Source: Tilletia caries
Lineage: Eukaryota > Basidiomycota > Exobasidiomycetes > Tilletiales > Tilletiaceae
Direction of reading: 5' to 3'
NCBI GenBank assembly: GCA_032718865.1
Contig: JALUTQ010000040.1
Span: 1,426,001-1,490,000, forward strand
Length of the DNA: 64,000 bases
Both the position numbers and the translations under genes were made by a program. Position 1 is the first letter of the stretch. Every line of letters begins with the position of its first letter. The notes under the pieces are model-generated. The model ran no database searches, was not told where the DNA came from, and saw nothing but the letters and a program-made list of their open reading frames with translations. This document shows positions 1-11,626 of this stretch, piece by piece.

Positions 1-1330
1 CAAGAGGGGACCGTCGATCCCGTTACCCGTGCCCGAGCCGGAGCCGGAGCCAGCGGTGCCCGAGGCTGGCAGACCACCGGTGGGATCGAAGCCGGGCAGC
101 AGGGGGGGCTCGGGATAGACTCTGATCCCATCCGAGTCTGAAGCTGCGCCGAAGGCCGAGGCCGAGGCTGAAGCAGAGGCAGCAGCTGCAGCCGCAGCCA
201 ACGCGCCCAGGCCTAACTCGCCCCCGTTCGTATTGGGATGAAGCAAGATCGCGTTCCCACCGTCTGCGCCTCCTGCTCCTGCTCCTTCTTGTGGCACGGG
301 TACGAAGTGCTGTCCCATGGCGAGGAAGGCAGCGGCAGAGACGTCGACGTCAGCGGGAGCATTACCGTTGGGTTGTAGTTGTTGTTGCTGCTGCTGCTGC
401 TGCTGCTGTTGTGACGCGTTTGTGAAGTTGAACGCCGTCTCGGCAGATGAGGAAGAAGGCCCGGGGCCTAGCTGGAGCTGCTCGAGTCGTCTCCTCAGTT
501 CGGCTATAGTGTAAAAAGGTAGAGGGTCAGCCTCTTTCTCTGAATCTCATCGTGGACAGACAGACTGACCATTTTCGCGTTCGAGCTTGATAATCTCTGC
601 ACTCCGCTTGACACTCTTTGCTTTACTCTTTGCGGCTGCGCCGTTGAGCGTCCCGGGGAGTGCGGTCTGATTCTTCCCTGCACTTCCCTTCCTACCCCCT
701 GTCGGATTCTCAAGGATACGATCCGGTTGTTCGATCGCGTCGTCTCCGTTGAGGATCGGGTCGTCGTCGAGTGTGGCCGAGGAAGGACCGGCATTAGCAG
801 AGAGGGAGGCGGAGGAGGAGGTACGTGGGCGTGCGGGTGGAGGCATGTTCATATACACACACGGCGGGGGCGGACAGCTGAGAGCCCAGTCATCCGCGGC
901 GGCGGCAGCAGCAGCAGCAGCAGCCGCGGCAGGCCCACCATTGCTCTTCTTGCCGCGCCTGCGAGCCTCCCATGCGCGTTGGCACTGTGAGCAGATGGGC
1001 TTTACGCCGTCACATTTTAGTTTGCGATCGCGACAGGCTGCGCATGCCCTGTTGCGTCCTAGATGTTTGTTGAAGGGGGAGATGTAGGCGGGGCGTCCGT
1101 TCTTTGCGGGAGTGGGAGTGCCGAGGGTGGTGATGTGGTCTTCGTGTTCGGTGTTGTTCGCGGGAGTGACGAGGGTGCTGTTTGAGGTTGCTGATGTGTC
1201 TGTGCGGGCGCGGTAGTGCTGGTGCTGGTGCTGGTGCTGTTCAGGGATGGCAGGCGCGGGTTGTTGTGGTTGTTGTGTTTCAGCTGTGGATGAGAAGAAG
1301 GTGGAGAGCGAAGGGTGTAGCTGTTGTTGC

Positions 1331-1362
<32 letters not shown>

Positions 1363-1599
1363 CTGAGGAATGAACCAGTCGAATGGTTGCTGCTGGTGCT
1401 GGTGGTGAGAGTACTGCTGATGCTGATGGTGGATGTAGTCATGCTGCTGCTGCTGGTGGTGGTGCTGCTGGTGGTGTGGATACGGCATGGCTGCTGCTGC
1501 TGCTGCTGCTGAGTGCTGGCTGTGGCTGGGCTGTGGGTTGAGCATCACATCCACTGTGTGCTGCGGCTGGTGCTGGTGCTCGTGCGTGTGCTCCATCAT
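1..1599 (-). CDS. Zn(II)2Cys6 transcription factor, 3' end outside window
   Basis: Two exons are visible, 1599-570 and 503-1 (intron 504-569, GTCAGT donor, ATAG acceptor); the frame is still open at base 1, so the C-terminus is missing. The N-terminal 180 residues are rich in His, Gln and Ala, including a Gln run at about 79-93. A fungal zinc-cluster motif follows: Cys186-X2-Cys189-X6-Cys196-X6-Cys203-X2-Cys206, with the usual DRKLKCDGVKP core. The expected sixth Cys is displaced: residues 207-241 hold a basic stretch and a run of 12 or more Ala before Cys242 and Cys247. Splicing joins a charged segment to leucine-rich heptads (KLERENAELRRRLEQLQL), consistent with the dimerising coiled coil that often follows zinc clusters. 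The rest is Gln, Ala and Ser/Gly low complexity. It is a nuclear DNA-binding regulator by family; its targets are unknown. Confidence 0.85.
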
Positions 1600-1648
1600 C
1601 TCCAGAGTGCAGCGTACTGAGAGTGAGAGAGCGATGGGATAAGGAAGT

Positions 1649-1697
1649 CAGTGAGCAGTGAGCAGTGAGCAGTGAGCAGTGAGCAGTGAGCAGTGAG
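1649..1697. repeat. 7-bp microsatellite, (CAGTGAG) x 7
   Basis: Seven perfect tandem copies of CAGTGAG lie just upstream of the zinc-cluster gene start and fade into GAGAGCGAG-type repeats. The stretch 1600-1936 holds no gene I can support; it separates the start of the regulator from the 3' end of the lipase gene. Confidence 0.95.
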
Positions 1698-1936
1698 AGT
1701 GAGAGCGAGAGCGAGATACTTAAGTACGATCCTCAACAAGAGAACCAGCGCTGCGCTATACCGAGCTTTCTTTTCCTCGCTTCCGCCGTCGTGATCACTC
1801 CCGTGCCTGAATCACACGCCCAAATTAAGCGTCACTGCATATGCTGTACTACTGCACGCCGGAATCCAACAGCCGAGCCGGACATACATACGTGACACAT
1901 CCAATCTCCATGATCGTCTGTAGATTTCACATTTAT

Positions 1937-3463
1937 TCACGCAGCAAGATCCTCCTCCATCGCAGCCTCGTACGCAGACGGCAGATGGTCCCCAAGCATC
2001 TTCGGCGTCAAGTCCGGCAGGCTGAAGAAGCTCAGCGGACTCCGCACCACGTAGATCTCCCCGCTCTCAATCAGCAGGCTCCGTCCCGCCGGAAGCAGCA
2101 TCACACGCCCACCCTCCGCACGCTCCTCCTCCCGAACCTCAGACGCAAGCGTGGCCATGTCCAGCTTCTGCCGTCGCGACGCCAGCTTGTGCAGCGGTGT
2201 CCCTGGCCTCGTTCCCGATGGACCACCCGTCGTAGGACCCACCCACGGCGACAGCCCAGGCGTCCGCAGTCCAGCCTCCGCACCACCCGCCATCCTCATC
2301 CGCTCCTTCACAGCCGCATACAGATCCGCCTCCACATCGCACCGCAACTTCCAAAGCTGCTCCTCGATCCGCTCCTTCCGGTCCAGCGTGACCGCGTCCA
2401 AACCCGCCAGACTGAGCCTCTTGCTTCGACCCATCATCTCACCCACAGCCGAGATCGGCGCTCGCACCTTCTCCTGATCCTCCCCTCGTCGTGACCTCGA
2501 CGAGTCCGGGTCCGGGTCCTCTACGCCCTCCGCCTCGGCAGCCGCAGCGCAGATCGACCGCCAATCCCACCAACTACGCACAATATGCACACGCGCATCC
2601 TCCTCCCCTTCCTCCCCCTGGAACGCATGCCGTCGTCGAACCCGACTCAACGCACCCAACACACGCCGCAACTCCCGCGCCTGTCCGTGCCCCGCCCGCG
2701 GGATCACGTCCGAACCCAGCACAACCGTCGTCACGAGCGGGATGATCCCCAGCGCTGCACGGTCCGCCAGTGCAGCGCTCACCGTCGCCGGGTTCGCAAA
2801 TGCGATCGTCCGGATCGCTCGGCCTGCGGGGAGACCCGTCCCGGACCTCGTCACCCACATCCCGCGTCCCTCTTGCTCCATCGAGTTCGAGTTCGAGTTC
2901 GTCCCTTCGACCGGCTTGTACTCGCTAATGAGCAACGCAACCGCACTCGCGATCGCAGCACCCAACGAATGCCCCGTGAGCACCAATCCGAAGTCACAAA
3001 GCTCCTCCATCGTCGTCTTGAGCGTGTCGAAAAGACTCGAACCAGGCTTGATCAGACTCTGCGCCGCGCGCCAGATCCCCGCATGCGCCTTCAGTCTCGG
3101 ATCCCGAACCCACTCCCCATCCCCATCCCCTTCCTCCCCTCCCTGACCCTGGCCCTGCTTCAACGCAGGCAAACCCACCGTCTCCACATTAACGTCCAAA
3201 TCAACAATAATGTCAGAAAAACTCTGCGTGCCCCGCACACTAACAACGACCACCTTCCGCACGAAGTCCCGGACGATGTAGAACGTCGGCTGGTAGGCTG
3301 CCTCCGAGTCGAGCGTCTGGATCTCCGCGTGTAGGACGTCGTCTGGGTTCAGACGGGAGAGGTGCGCGAATGTTTGACGGTTGAACCTGTTGCCGGAGGG
3401 CGTGAATGTCGGCGGGAGGTCGACGATGTGCACGTGTAGGCCGTATGCTTTTTTCACACACAC

Positions 3464-3514
<51 letters not shown>

Positions 3515-6500
3515 TCAGTAATTACCTCAGAGAAACACCCTGGTAAGCGGGAAGGATAACTCACCACTGATAGCCATGCGCGAAGCCCACCGCATCGTCT
3601 TGACCAAATCCCTCGGAGCGTCACTCCACAACGCACCATGCTTCCGGCCCTGATTAACCACCGATCCCCTCCGTCCCCTCGCTCCCCTCCCACCCGCACC
3701 TTCCCCTTCCCCTTCCTCCGCCACGGTCCTCGAAGTCGGCAGCGCATACACGTCCCCCGAAGCAGACAGCGGAGGAGGTAACGGCGTCATCCCGAACCCC
3801 AACGGCGCGTTCCACCTCATCTGCTGCTGCTGCTGCTGCCTACTCGCCGCGTTCGCGTTCGTATTCATATTCATAGGAGGTGGGCTCGAATGCGGGTTCA
3901 GATGGAAGTACGACGACGACGTCGTCGCAGCACCACCCTCGCCTAACGTGATCGGACGCGGCGTCTTGCTGAATTCGAGCACGTCCGCGTCTTGCCGCGT
4001 TACGATCATCTCGTCTTCGCTCTCGTCTGAGTCGTCTGAGTCGTCGTCGCTCGAGATGGAGAGAGAATCGAGAGGACTGTGTTCTTGTTCGAGTTGAGTT
4101 TGGGTTTGAGTTTGGGTTGATCCTGAGTCGTCACCCGGGCGGTAGGAGCGGGAGCTTCGGCGTCGATGATGATGATGATGATGGCCACCCTCACTCCCTT
4201 CCTCCCCACTCTCCTCAGACGAGGCCCGGTCCAACGAGAGATACGTGATCGCACTCGTATTCGAATACGCACCCGCATCGCTCTTCTCCCCGACCCCTTC
4301 ATCCCCCCTCCGGCGTTTCTTCCACCCGCGGAGCTTCTCCAGCCCAGCCCCCTCCGCGAGGTATCGCTCCCGCGTGACGGCCTGCAGACACGCCAGCTCC
4401 GTCAGACCGCGGATGATCTGCCATCCACTGAGACCCTTGGGCTCGGTACGTTTCGTACCCTTTCCCTGGACGGCTGCGGCTGGAGCAGCAGAATCCATCG
4501 GATCCAAATCAAGCCCATCCTCCTCCTCCTCCTCCTCCTCCCCAGCCGCCGCACTCCCCGACCAACTCCCCCTCCTCCCCCTCCCGCCCTTCCTCCTCCT
4601 CCTCCTCCTCCCCGCCCGATCCTCATGATCCTCCTCAGCAACCGTATTCCACTCATCCCTAACAAGCAAATAAACCTCCCAAACACACCGTCCCAACACA
4701 GTCCGCCCACTCAGATTGAGCCCGACCCACCTGACGAACCAGACCAGCCTCGTCGTGTTCTCCCACACGTTCGTAGCCAGGTCGAGCACGTGTGCGAGGA
4801 CGAAGACCGTGAAGCCGATGAGGTGGGTTAGGACGGAGGCGATTGGGCCCAGTACTGAGGGCGTCTGGGAGGAGTCGGTCGAGTTGGATCCGAGAGAGGG
4901 CGAGGGCCCGAGGAAGAGGTCCCCGATGAGCAGCCAGAGGAAGAACGAGCGCCGGGGCTGTCGACGGGCCATCCGGGACGCCATTGAGGAGTGCGAGTGC
5001 GAGCGATTCGACGACGCTCGACTCGGGCCTGAAGCAGCAGGGACGCGCAGCTTGTTGGCCGAGGCTGAGGAGAAGGAGGGAGGGGGTACGCCGTTCGGTG
5101 TTGTAGATTCTCCGGTCGCGGAGACGGGTTGGGAGAGGAATAAGGCCGTAGGCGTCAGTCGAGCCTCCGAAGCCAGTCCCAGTCCCGCCCCACGCAGGAT
5201 CTCCGACTTCATACCCAGTCGATCCTTCCCCTCCATCCCATGTTTCTGACCACCACCGCGCCTCTTGATCCCAACCTCAGACGAAGCCATAGACGTAGCC
5301 GTAGCGATGCCCAACCCCCTCCGCCCCTGACCTTGTCCGTCCAGCTCATCATCATCATCAACAAAAGCTTCAACATGCTGAGAAGCCCGGAGCAGCAGGG
5401 ACGCGATGACCTCCAGCTTCCTCGGGACCAACCTCGGCGAGATCGAACTCAACCCACTACTCGCTCCGTCCTGCGGGCTGGGACGCACAAGCTCTGCGTT
5501 CAGCCGGAACGAGATTTGCTGCCGTTGCTGCAGCGGCGACGCTGGTGGATCATCCGGCTCGACCTCCCTGAGCGCATCCATCCGCATCACAGGCGACAAC
5601 GACGAGAACGACCGCCGCTTCGCGCCCACACCCATACCCATCCCACCCGTAGGCGTCCACCCCCCTACCTCCAACCCAGACCCAAGCTCCGTTCCCGTCC
5701 AAGGCGACGGAGGCTGACTCATCAACGTCGGCCCCAACCTAGGCTTCGACCCGAACCCAAACTCCATCCCCCCAGTCCCCGTCCAAGGCGAAGGCGGCTG
5801 ACTCATAAGCGTCGGTGCAAGTTTCGGTGCCCTCGGCGCTGGCCCCGAACCCGAGGGAGACCGACCGAATTCCACAAAACTGCCCGACCCACTCCTCTTC
5901 CTGCCCTCAGTCCCATTCGGCAAGAAGGGGTCCAGCACGTCAGAGATCAAAGGTGTCATCGGGCTCGAGGGGCTCGAGATGTGGATGGGCACGAGCCGGG
6001 GCGCATGTGGGAATTCTCTCATCGGACTGTTCATTCTCGACGAGAGGTACGTCCCGCTTCCCGTCCCCGATCCCGAGCCCGAGGAGGAGGATCGCGCCGA
6101 TTCCCCACTCAACCGCGGACTCGCGCCCGAAGAAGCAGACACAGACGCAGACGCAGCAGAGATCGCGAACTCCGCACTGAAATCCGTCCCCTGGTCCTCC
6201 GTCAGTGTCGAGAGGGTGTGAGAGGTGAACGAGGGCGGGGGCGGCGCGGCGGCTGAGATGGAGGAGCTTGTTGTCGTGTTTCCGGTCATCTTCCGACGCG
6301 GAGCCGATGACGGGGGCGGGGTGGAGTCGAGGTGGAAGGAGGAGGAGGAGGACATGTCTGCCCCTTCCGCCGGTGGGATTTCAGCATCCTCGTCCTCCTC
6401 GTGAGCGTCTTCATCCTGAATCTCAACACTCCGCCTCTTGAAAGCAGGTTCCGTCCGACTTCGATCGGCCATACTCGGGCGAGCCTCGGACGTTTGTCCC

Positions 6501-9412
6501 GCGCCCATGCCCATGGCCCATACAGCCCCACTGGCCGCCCTCGACTTCGAGAAGAGCCGATCCCACCAGAGCCGAGAACCAGGCTGCTCTTCTTCTTCCT
6601 CCTCCTCCCCCACCTCCTCCACCTCCGCATCCTCCTCCTCAAGCTCCGACCCTTCCTCAAGAACAGCATTCGTCTTCTCCGTCTCTTCCAGAATGTCCAT
6701 CGCAGCAGGACGACCACCCAACACTGCTCCCACCTTCTTCTGCCCGAGCTCAAAAGCAGAAAGCGAGCGCCAAGCACCAGCGCCCGCACCGCCCAACATC
6801 CCCATCCCGGGCCTTTTCCTCCTCTTCTCAACCTCCACATCTACGACATCCGCCCTCCTCATCTTCTTATGACTCAACTCAGCCGCATGCGCCGCCTTCA
6901 CGAAGTTCCCCAACGCAGTGATCAATCCCGGCTGGGACGTCGGCCGATTCCGCGCACGCAGCCGTTCGAGCTGTTTCCGCGCCTGCTCACGCTCGCGCAT
7001 CCTCTTAATGCCCAACAAACCCTCGAACGAGCTCGGACTCGAGCCAGCGTCGTCCAGGAGGGGAGGGGGCAGCCAGAGCGCGCCTTCTTCGTAGAGGTGG
7101 TTCGACCGGCGTTTGGTTGGGTTGCTGTGGGAGGAGGAGCGGAGGGAGGTAGACGCTCGGGCTAAGGGGGGCATTTTGCGGGAGACGGAGGTACGCGGGG
7201 AACCTGTGCTTCCCGTCGACGCATTCCGGACGAGTCCTCGACTGCCACTGCCCGCACCGCCGAAGCGAGGACTGTCAAAGGAAGAAGAAGAAGGAACAGG
7301 ACTCTCATCCCCCTTCCCCTCCCACCACAACCACGCCCGCCTCCCACTCCGCCGATACGAAGCGCTGCCCACCCACCCACCGGGCATAGCCAACGGACTC
7401 GGCGGCGGTTCCGGCAAGTCCATATTCGAGCTCGGCCCCAAGATCCCACCGAGCGAGGCAGCGGGGAACGGCGAATCGTCCCGCACCATTTGATGATCTC
7501 CTCCTCCGCCGCCTCCGCCGGTCTTCCCGTGCCCATGCCCATGCCCCCGCCGCCGCCGATGGAGGAACGACGCGGGTACAGGCTCCGGCTCGTCACATGC
7601 CCGTGGGAACGACGGCCTCGGCCCGCCGCTGCCAACCCTCGTCGTCGGCATCTCGCTCTGCGTCCTCCGGAACGGCGGCGAGCGCAGGGTCGGCGTCAGG
7701 ACTGAGTCATCCGCGCTCTCCTTGTTGCGCGAGCTTACGACCGGTCTTGTGGATTGGGTTTGGGTTTGGGGAGGCTGTTCGCGCTCGACTTGGAAGCTGG
7801 GCTGGTTCCGACGCGTCCAGACGAGCCGGAAGGAAGGGTCGGTCTGCCCGCCGGACTCGTCCGCCCGCGGACCGAGGAGGAACCTCCGTGCGCGCCGCTC
7901 GGCGATCGTAAGTGTGTCGGAGCGGCCTTTGGCAGTGAGGAGCGAAGAGTTGTGCATCGTAGGGAACCGGAGACCGAAGGGCAGAGTTGAACTTTGCTGT
8001 TTCTGTCGTTCTTGTTGCTGTTGCTGTTCAGCATGCTGCGGCTGGAACTTAGCGCTCGCCGGACCGAAGAAGCGACGGAACCACTGGGCGCGATCATCAG
8101 GATCGTCGTCCGCTGCGAAGGGACTGAGCGCCGAGGAGGCCCCACCCGCTGATGAGGCGGGAAGATGATCACGAGAGACCGATGCTGAGGACCGTTCGCT
8201 CCGGACGGAGCCGGATCGCACGCGTCGACTGGCGTTTCCGAACAGGAACGAGCTCGGCGCATGGAACAGCGGCGTCACAGGTTCGTACTCCGAGGACGCA
8301 TGCGTGCTCTCCCTTGAACGCTTTCCTCTGACCCCACCGGCTTCCTCATCGTCATCGGCATCGACATCGGCATCACCCCCGCGCTGGAAGGGAAGACCAG
8401 CTTCATCCTCCGAGAGCGGGACCCCCTCCTCCGGCCTGGCAAAGCTGAGCACACTCGGCCTCCCCTTGGCTTCGCGACTATGAAGCAGCAACGTGCCCAG
8501 CGCTTCCAGAGCGCTCCCGTTACTCGCCCGCTGACGCGGCCGCGGGCGCTTCCGCTCTGCCTTTGACGCGCGAGGCCGATCTTCGACCGAAGTGGAGCTG
8601 ACGCCGTTCGGCGGGTCGAGGCCATTCTTCCTGGAAGGGACGGAATGACCGCCGATATCGAGCGGGGGCAGCCAGGTTGAGCCCGGCTGGTTCTGGAGGA
8701 AGGGACTGAACCCTCTATTCGCGAGCGAAGCCTGTCTGGACGATGTTGGGCCGGCGGAAGATTGCTGTGCGAAGTTGAGAGGGAGGGGTGAATGCATTTC
8801 CGACGGTAGGGCTGCTGCAGAAGACATGGAAGAGTGCGAGGAAGTCGAATCCCTGCGCATCCCCCGCTCGCCCTGCTCGTACACCCCATCACCGCTGTTT
8901 GAGAAGAGGACATCATCAAGCGACTCTGTGCGGGAGCGCGACGTGGACGACCGATGTGTAGAATACCGGCCGACGCTGGGCCTGCGCGCTGTCGCATGCG
9001 CCCGAGGGGTTGGTGGATAATTCACAGGGAAGGGAAAGACGGCCCCGGACCGGGAGAGGATGGCCGACGCTGTGACGATGCTGGCGTGTTGGCCGGTATA
9101 CCCTGAGTCCTGATCTTCGTCGTATGCGTATGTAGCGTTCTCCTCACTGTCGTCGAAGTGTGCGGGGTGATGAATCGATGATGGGGAGTGCGGCAACTCG
9201 CCCCCTGACAGGAAGGAAAGCGGGCTGCTGGGGAGATGAGTGGGCGGCTCGCTGGTCAAGATGCTAGTTGAATGCGCTGCATCTTGCCGGGGCGATGTCG
9301 GGAACTGCTGTTGCTGCTGCGGACCATGAGCGGTGGACTGGGTGAATAGGTCGGGCTGTGCTGGGGCTGTATGCGGTTGGGACGATGACGAACTGGGCGA
9401 GTTGGGCTGCAT
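1937..9412 (-). CDS. Sn1-specific diacylglycerol lipase-like class 3 lipase with giant N-terminus
   Basis: Exon 1 is 9412-3565 and exon 2 is 3447-1937 (intron 3448-3564, GTGAGT donor, AAAAAAG acceptor), giving 2452 residues. Residues 1 to about 1480 are low complexity, rich in Ser, Pro, Gly and acidic or basic runs, with no domain I recognise. Hydrophobic segments at about 1480-1500 and 1515-1580 look like membrane spans. The lipase-3 domain follows: GTQSFSD, then the nucleophile elbow GHSLGAA (Ser near residue 2110), the Asp of GSDVIPR and the likely catalytic His of GDHLPSAY close to the C-terminus. These form the Ser-Asp-His triad of the DAGL/lipase class 3 family, which hydrolyses the sn-1 ester of diacylglycerol at membranes. 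The N-terminus is far longer than in animal DAGLs. The substrate is inferred from family only. Confidence 0.82.
3464..3511. repeat. GA/CT microsatellite inside the lipase intron
   Basis: A nearly pure GA dinucleotide tract (CT on the coding minus strand) fills much of the 117-bp intron and acts as a natural polypyrimidine tract ahead of a GTGTGTG-A6-G acceptor. One interruption (GATAGA) is seen. Confidence 0.95.
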
Positions 9413-10222
9413 CGACCTTTGACTGCTTTGCGGTGCGATGCGAAGGGGGACGGGGTCTTGAGTCTTGCTGATGCGATGCGATGTATGCGGGCGAAGGAGA
9501 GAGAATGTCTGCTGAGGGAGAGATGGCTCACTTCGTCAATCGATCACGCCTGGATCATCGACCGTACAGCGTACAGGCAGCCAGGTTGAGCACTCACAGC
9601 TTGGCAGAAGCGTCTCTCTGGAAGACTGGGTGCGGCGCGACGATAGAGAAGCTGAAGAGTGGTGCAGCTGGGGAAGTGTCTATTCCGAACTTCGCCTTGC
9701 TTGGCTGCTTGCTGCTTGTGTGCTTGCGAGTTGCGACGGGCGGCTTGCGGGGCTTGGCCGGGGCGGGAAGAAGGGCGGGAGATGCACAGGAAGCAAGTGT
9801 CAGCTATTGCTGTTATCTAAAAGGAGAGGAACCAGCTGAAGGCGAAGAGGAGCCGCAAGGAAAGAGCAAGGCAAGTCGGTCAGTCTCGTATGTATCCAGA
9901 GCAGATTCAGCGACAGCGAGATGAGACGATCAGATGAGTGAGTGATGAACGTCGTCCTCGATGCGGGCGGCGTGCTTCCCTTTGTTCTCTCTCATGACGA
10001 GCGTTGGCGCACTCAAGAACTGCTCCAGAACGGCACACACACGGCACCCAACAGCACAAGTGACAAAGACAGGCAGAGATGGGAGAACTTGATTGCGTGG
10101 GCATGGGGACCGGAGAACAAAGTAGAGTTCGAGCAGGGTAAAGCGCTCTGGCACCGCTCGCGACGATGCCTTGGGGGGGCGTGGACATGTAGGACGGACG
10201 GAGGAGCAAAGAGTCGAGTTCC
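9413..10222. other. Intergenic region, no supported gene
   Basis: This 810-bp stretch lies between the start of the lipase gene and the 3' end of rps13, both on the minus strand. It contains short open frames without recognisable motifs or splice partners. It probably holds the lipase promoter and the rps13 3' UTR. I see no tRNA and no convincing repeat. Confidence 0.6.
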
Positions 10223-11134
10223 TCATGCGACCAGGGTGGAGGCAGTCGCAGACTCGTACTTGAACGTGGGTGCGACGGCTCCCTTCGACTTGTAGTAGCG
10301 GGTCAATCTGTGGGGAGAGTGAATCATAAGTCAGCACAACTGTGCATGTTTCGAAATGGTAGCCGATGTGAATATCCCTCCTTTACGCCCGCATGACCCT
10401 GGCCTTCGCCCCGCATGTATGCCAGAGATCCACCCTCCGCATACCGCGCCCAGGCACCGATAGACCTGCACATGTGCGCGGCTGGGTGTCCATGCAATGC
10501 AAAGACAGCATCACTTATCCACCCCCAGCCGCAGCGTGCCAGGTACTGCCTCCCCTTGCCGTCGCCTGACTGCCGACCTACGCTCCCTCTCTAGCTTTGT
10601 AGCCAAAGCAGGTACCACTGCCCACATCCACCTTGGTGCAATGCATGATTGCCGACTACCTCCCCGGAGCAAAGCCAACTGCCCCTGGCGCGCCTCGCTG
10701 ATCCAACCCCAAAAGCCCCTCCCTCATCCGCAACCGTTGGGAAGAATACGCCCGCACACTCACCGGTGGATACGGGACTCAATAAGAATCAGACGGAACT
10801 TGGCATCACGGTCCTTCCTGTTCCGCTCCAGATGCTTCCGCACCGACACCGCCTTCTTGATCAAGTGGTACAGATCCTCCGGGATCTCCGGCGCCAAGCC
10901 CTCGCTCTTCAAGATTCGCAGAATCTTGTTACCAGTGACGAACCGGACCTGTGCAATGCCGTGCGAGTCGCGGAGCTCGACACCGATCCGCGAGGGGGTG
11001 TAGCCCTTGCGGGCGAGCTTGTAGATGTGCTGGCTGACCTCCTCGGGGGTCGTCTTGAGCCACGAGGGGGGGGTGCGGCGGTAGGGGAGTGCAGAGGACG
11101 AAATGCCCTTGCCCTTGGAGTGCATGCGACCCAT
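10223..11134 (-). CDS. rps13: 40S ribosomal protein S13 (uS15)
   Basis: Exon 1 is 11134-10764 and exon 2 is 10307-10223, joined across a 456-bp intron (donor GTGAGT at 10763, acceptor CCACAG) to give 151 residues, the usual length for this protein. The start [12 protein letters not shown], the [12 protein letters not shown] C-terminus and everything between match eukaryotic uS15 closely. It binds 18S rRNA in the small subunit. The intron is long for this window, where most introns are 60-120 bp; I looked for a box C/D snoRNA in it because other ribosomal-protein introns host them and did not find one. The gene is divergent from rps6. Confidence 0.97.
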
Positions 11135-11626
11135 GATGTGCTAGATTTGACTTCGCTGGGGGGGGGAAGGTTGGCTGTGGGAGATGGGGAGCGCAGAGAG
11201 GACCAGGGTCAAGATCAGCAGCAGCGGCAGCAGCAGAGCGACAGGAGACCTGGGGGTTTGGGATACGCACTCTTGAGGATGGGCTGCTGGACGCGTGCGA
11301 GTGCGAGAGGTGCCTTGATGCCGAGTGGTTGGGTCTGCACTCTGCGATGGCCAGGTGAAGGTGTGCGAAGAAATTGGAGACAGCGTGATCATCCAGCGAT
11401 CATCTCTCGGCCGAACCACAATCCCACCCAATCACGTGGTTCTGCTGAATGATCATGTGATCACATTCACTGACAAGGATAAACAGGACGAAAATTTCTC
11501 ACACACTTCTCGTGCTGATCCTTCTCGTCCCCGCCTGGCCTCGCTGCTGCTGTCGACTCGCACCCTCATCCTCAAGATCGTCAAGCTCGACGCACTCAAC
11601 ACCGACCACCCCATCACTCCGACAAC
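11135..11626. promoter_or_regulatory. Shared divergent promoter of rps13 and rps6
   Basis: The 492 bp between the two start codons must serve both ribosomal protein genes. It contains an E-box CACGTG at 11433-11438 and several TGATCA/GATCAT copies nearby (11388-11463). A pyrimidine-rich stretch precedes the rps6 start, typical of highly transcribed fungal genes. The role of the E-box is inferred. Confidence 0.6.

Noticed and set aside
4166..4831. Long plus-strand frame inside the lipase gene
   Set aside because: It is antisense to a low-complexity GC-rich coding region and consists of Pro/Arg/Leu runs, a typical shadow.
10308..10763. Possible snoRNA in the rps13 intron
   Set aside because: I found only a weak box-C-like GTGATGC on the minus strand and no box D at a sensible distance, so there is no support.
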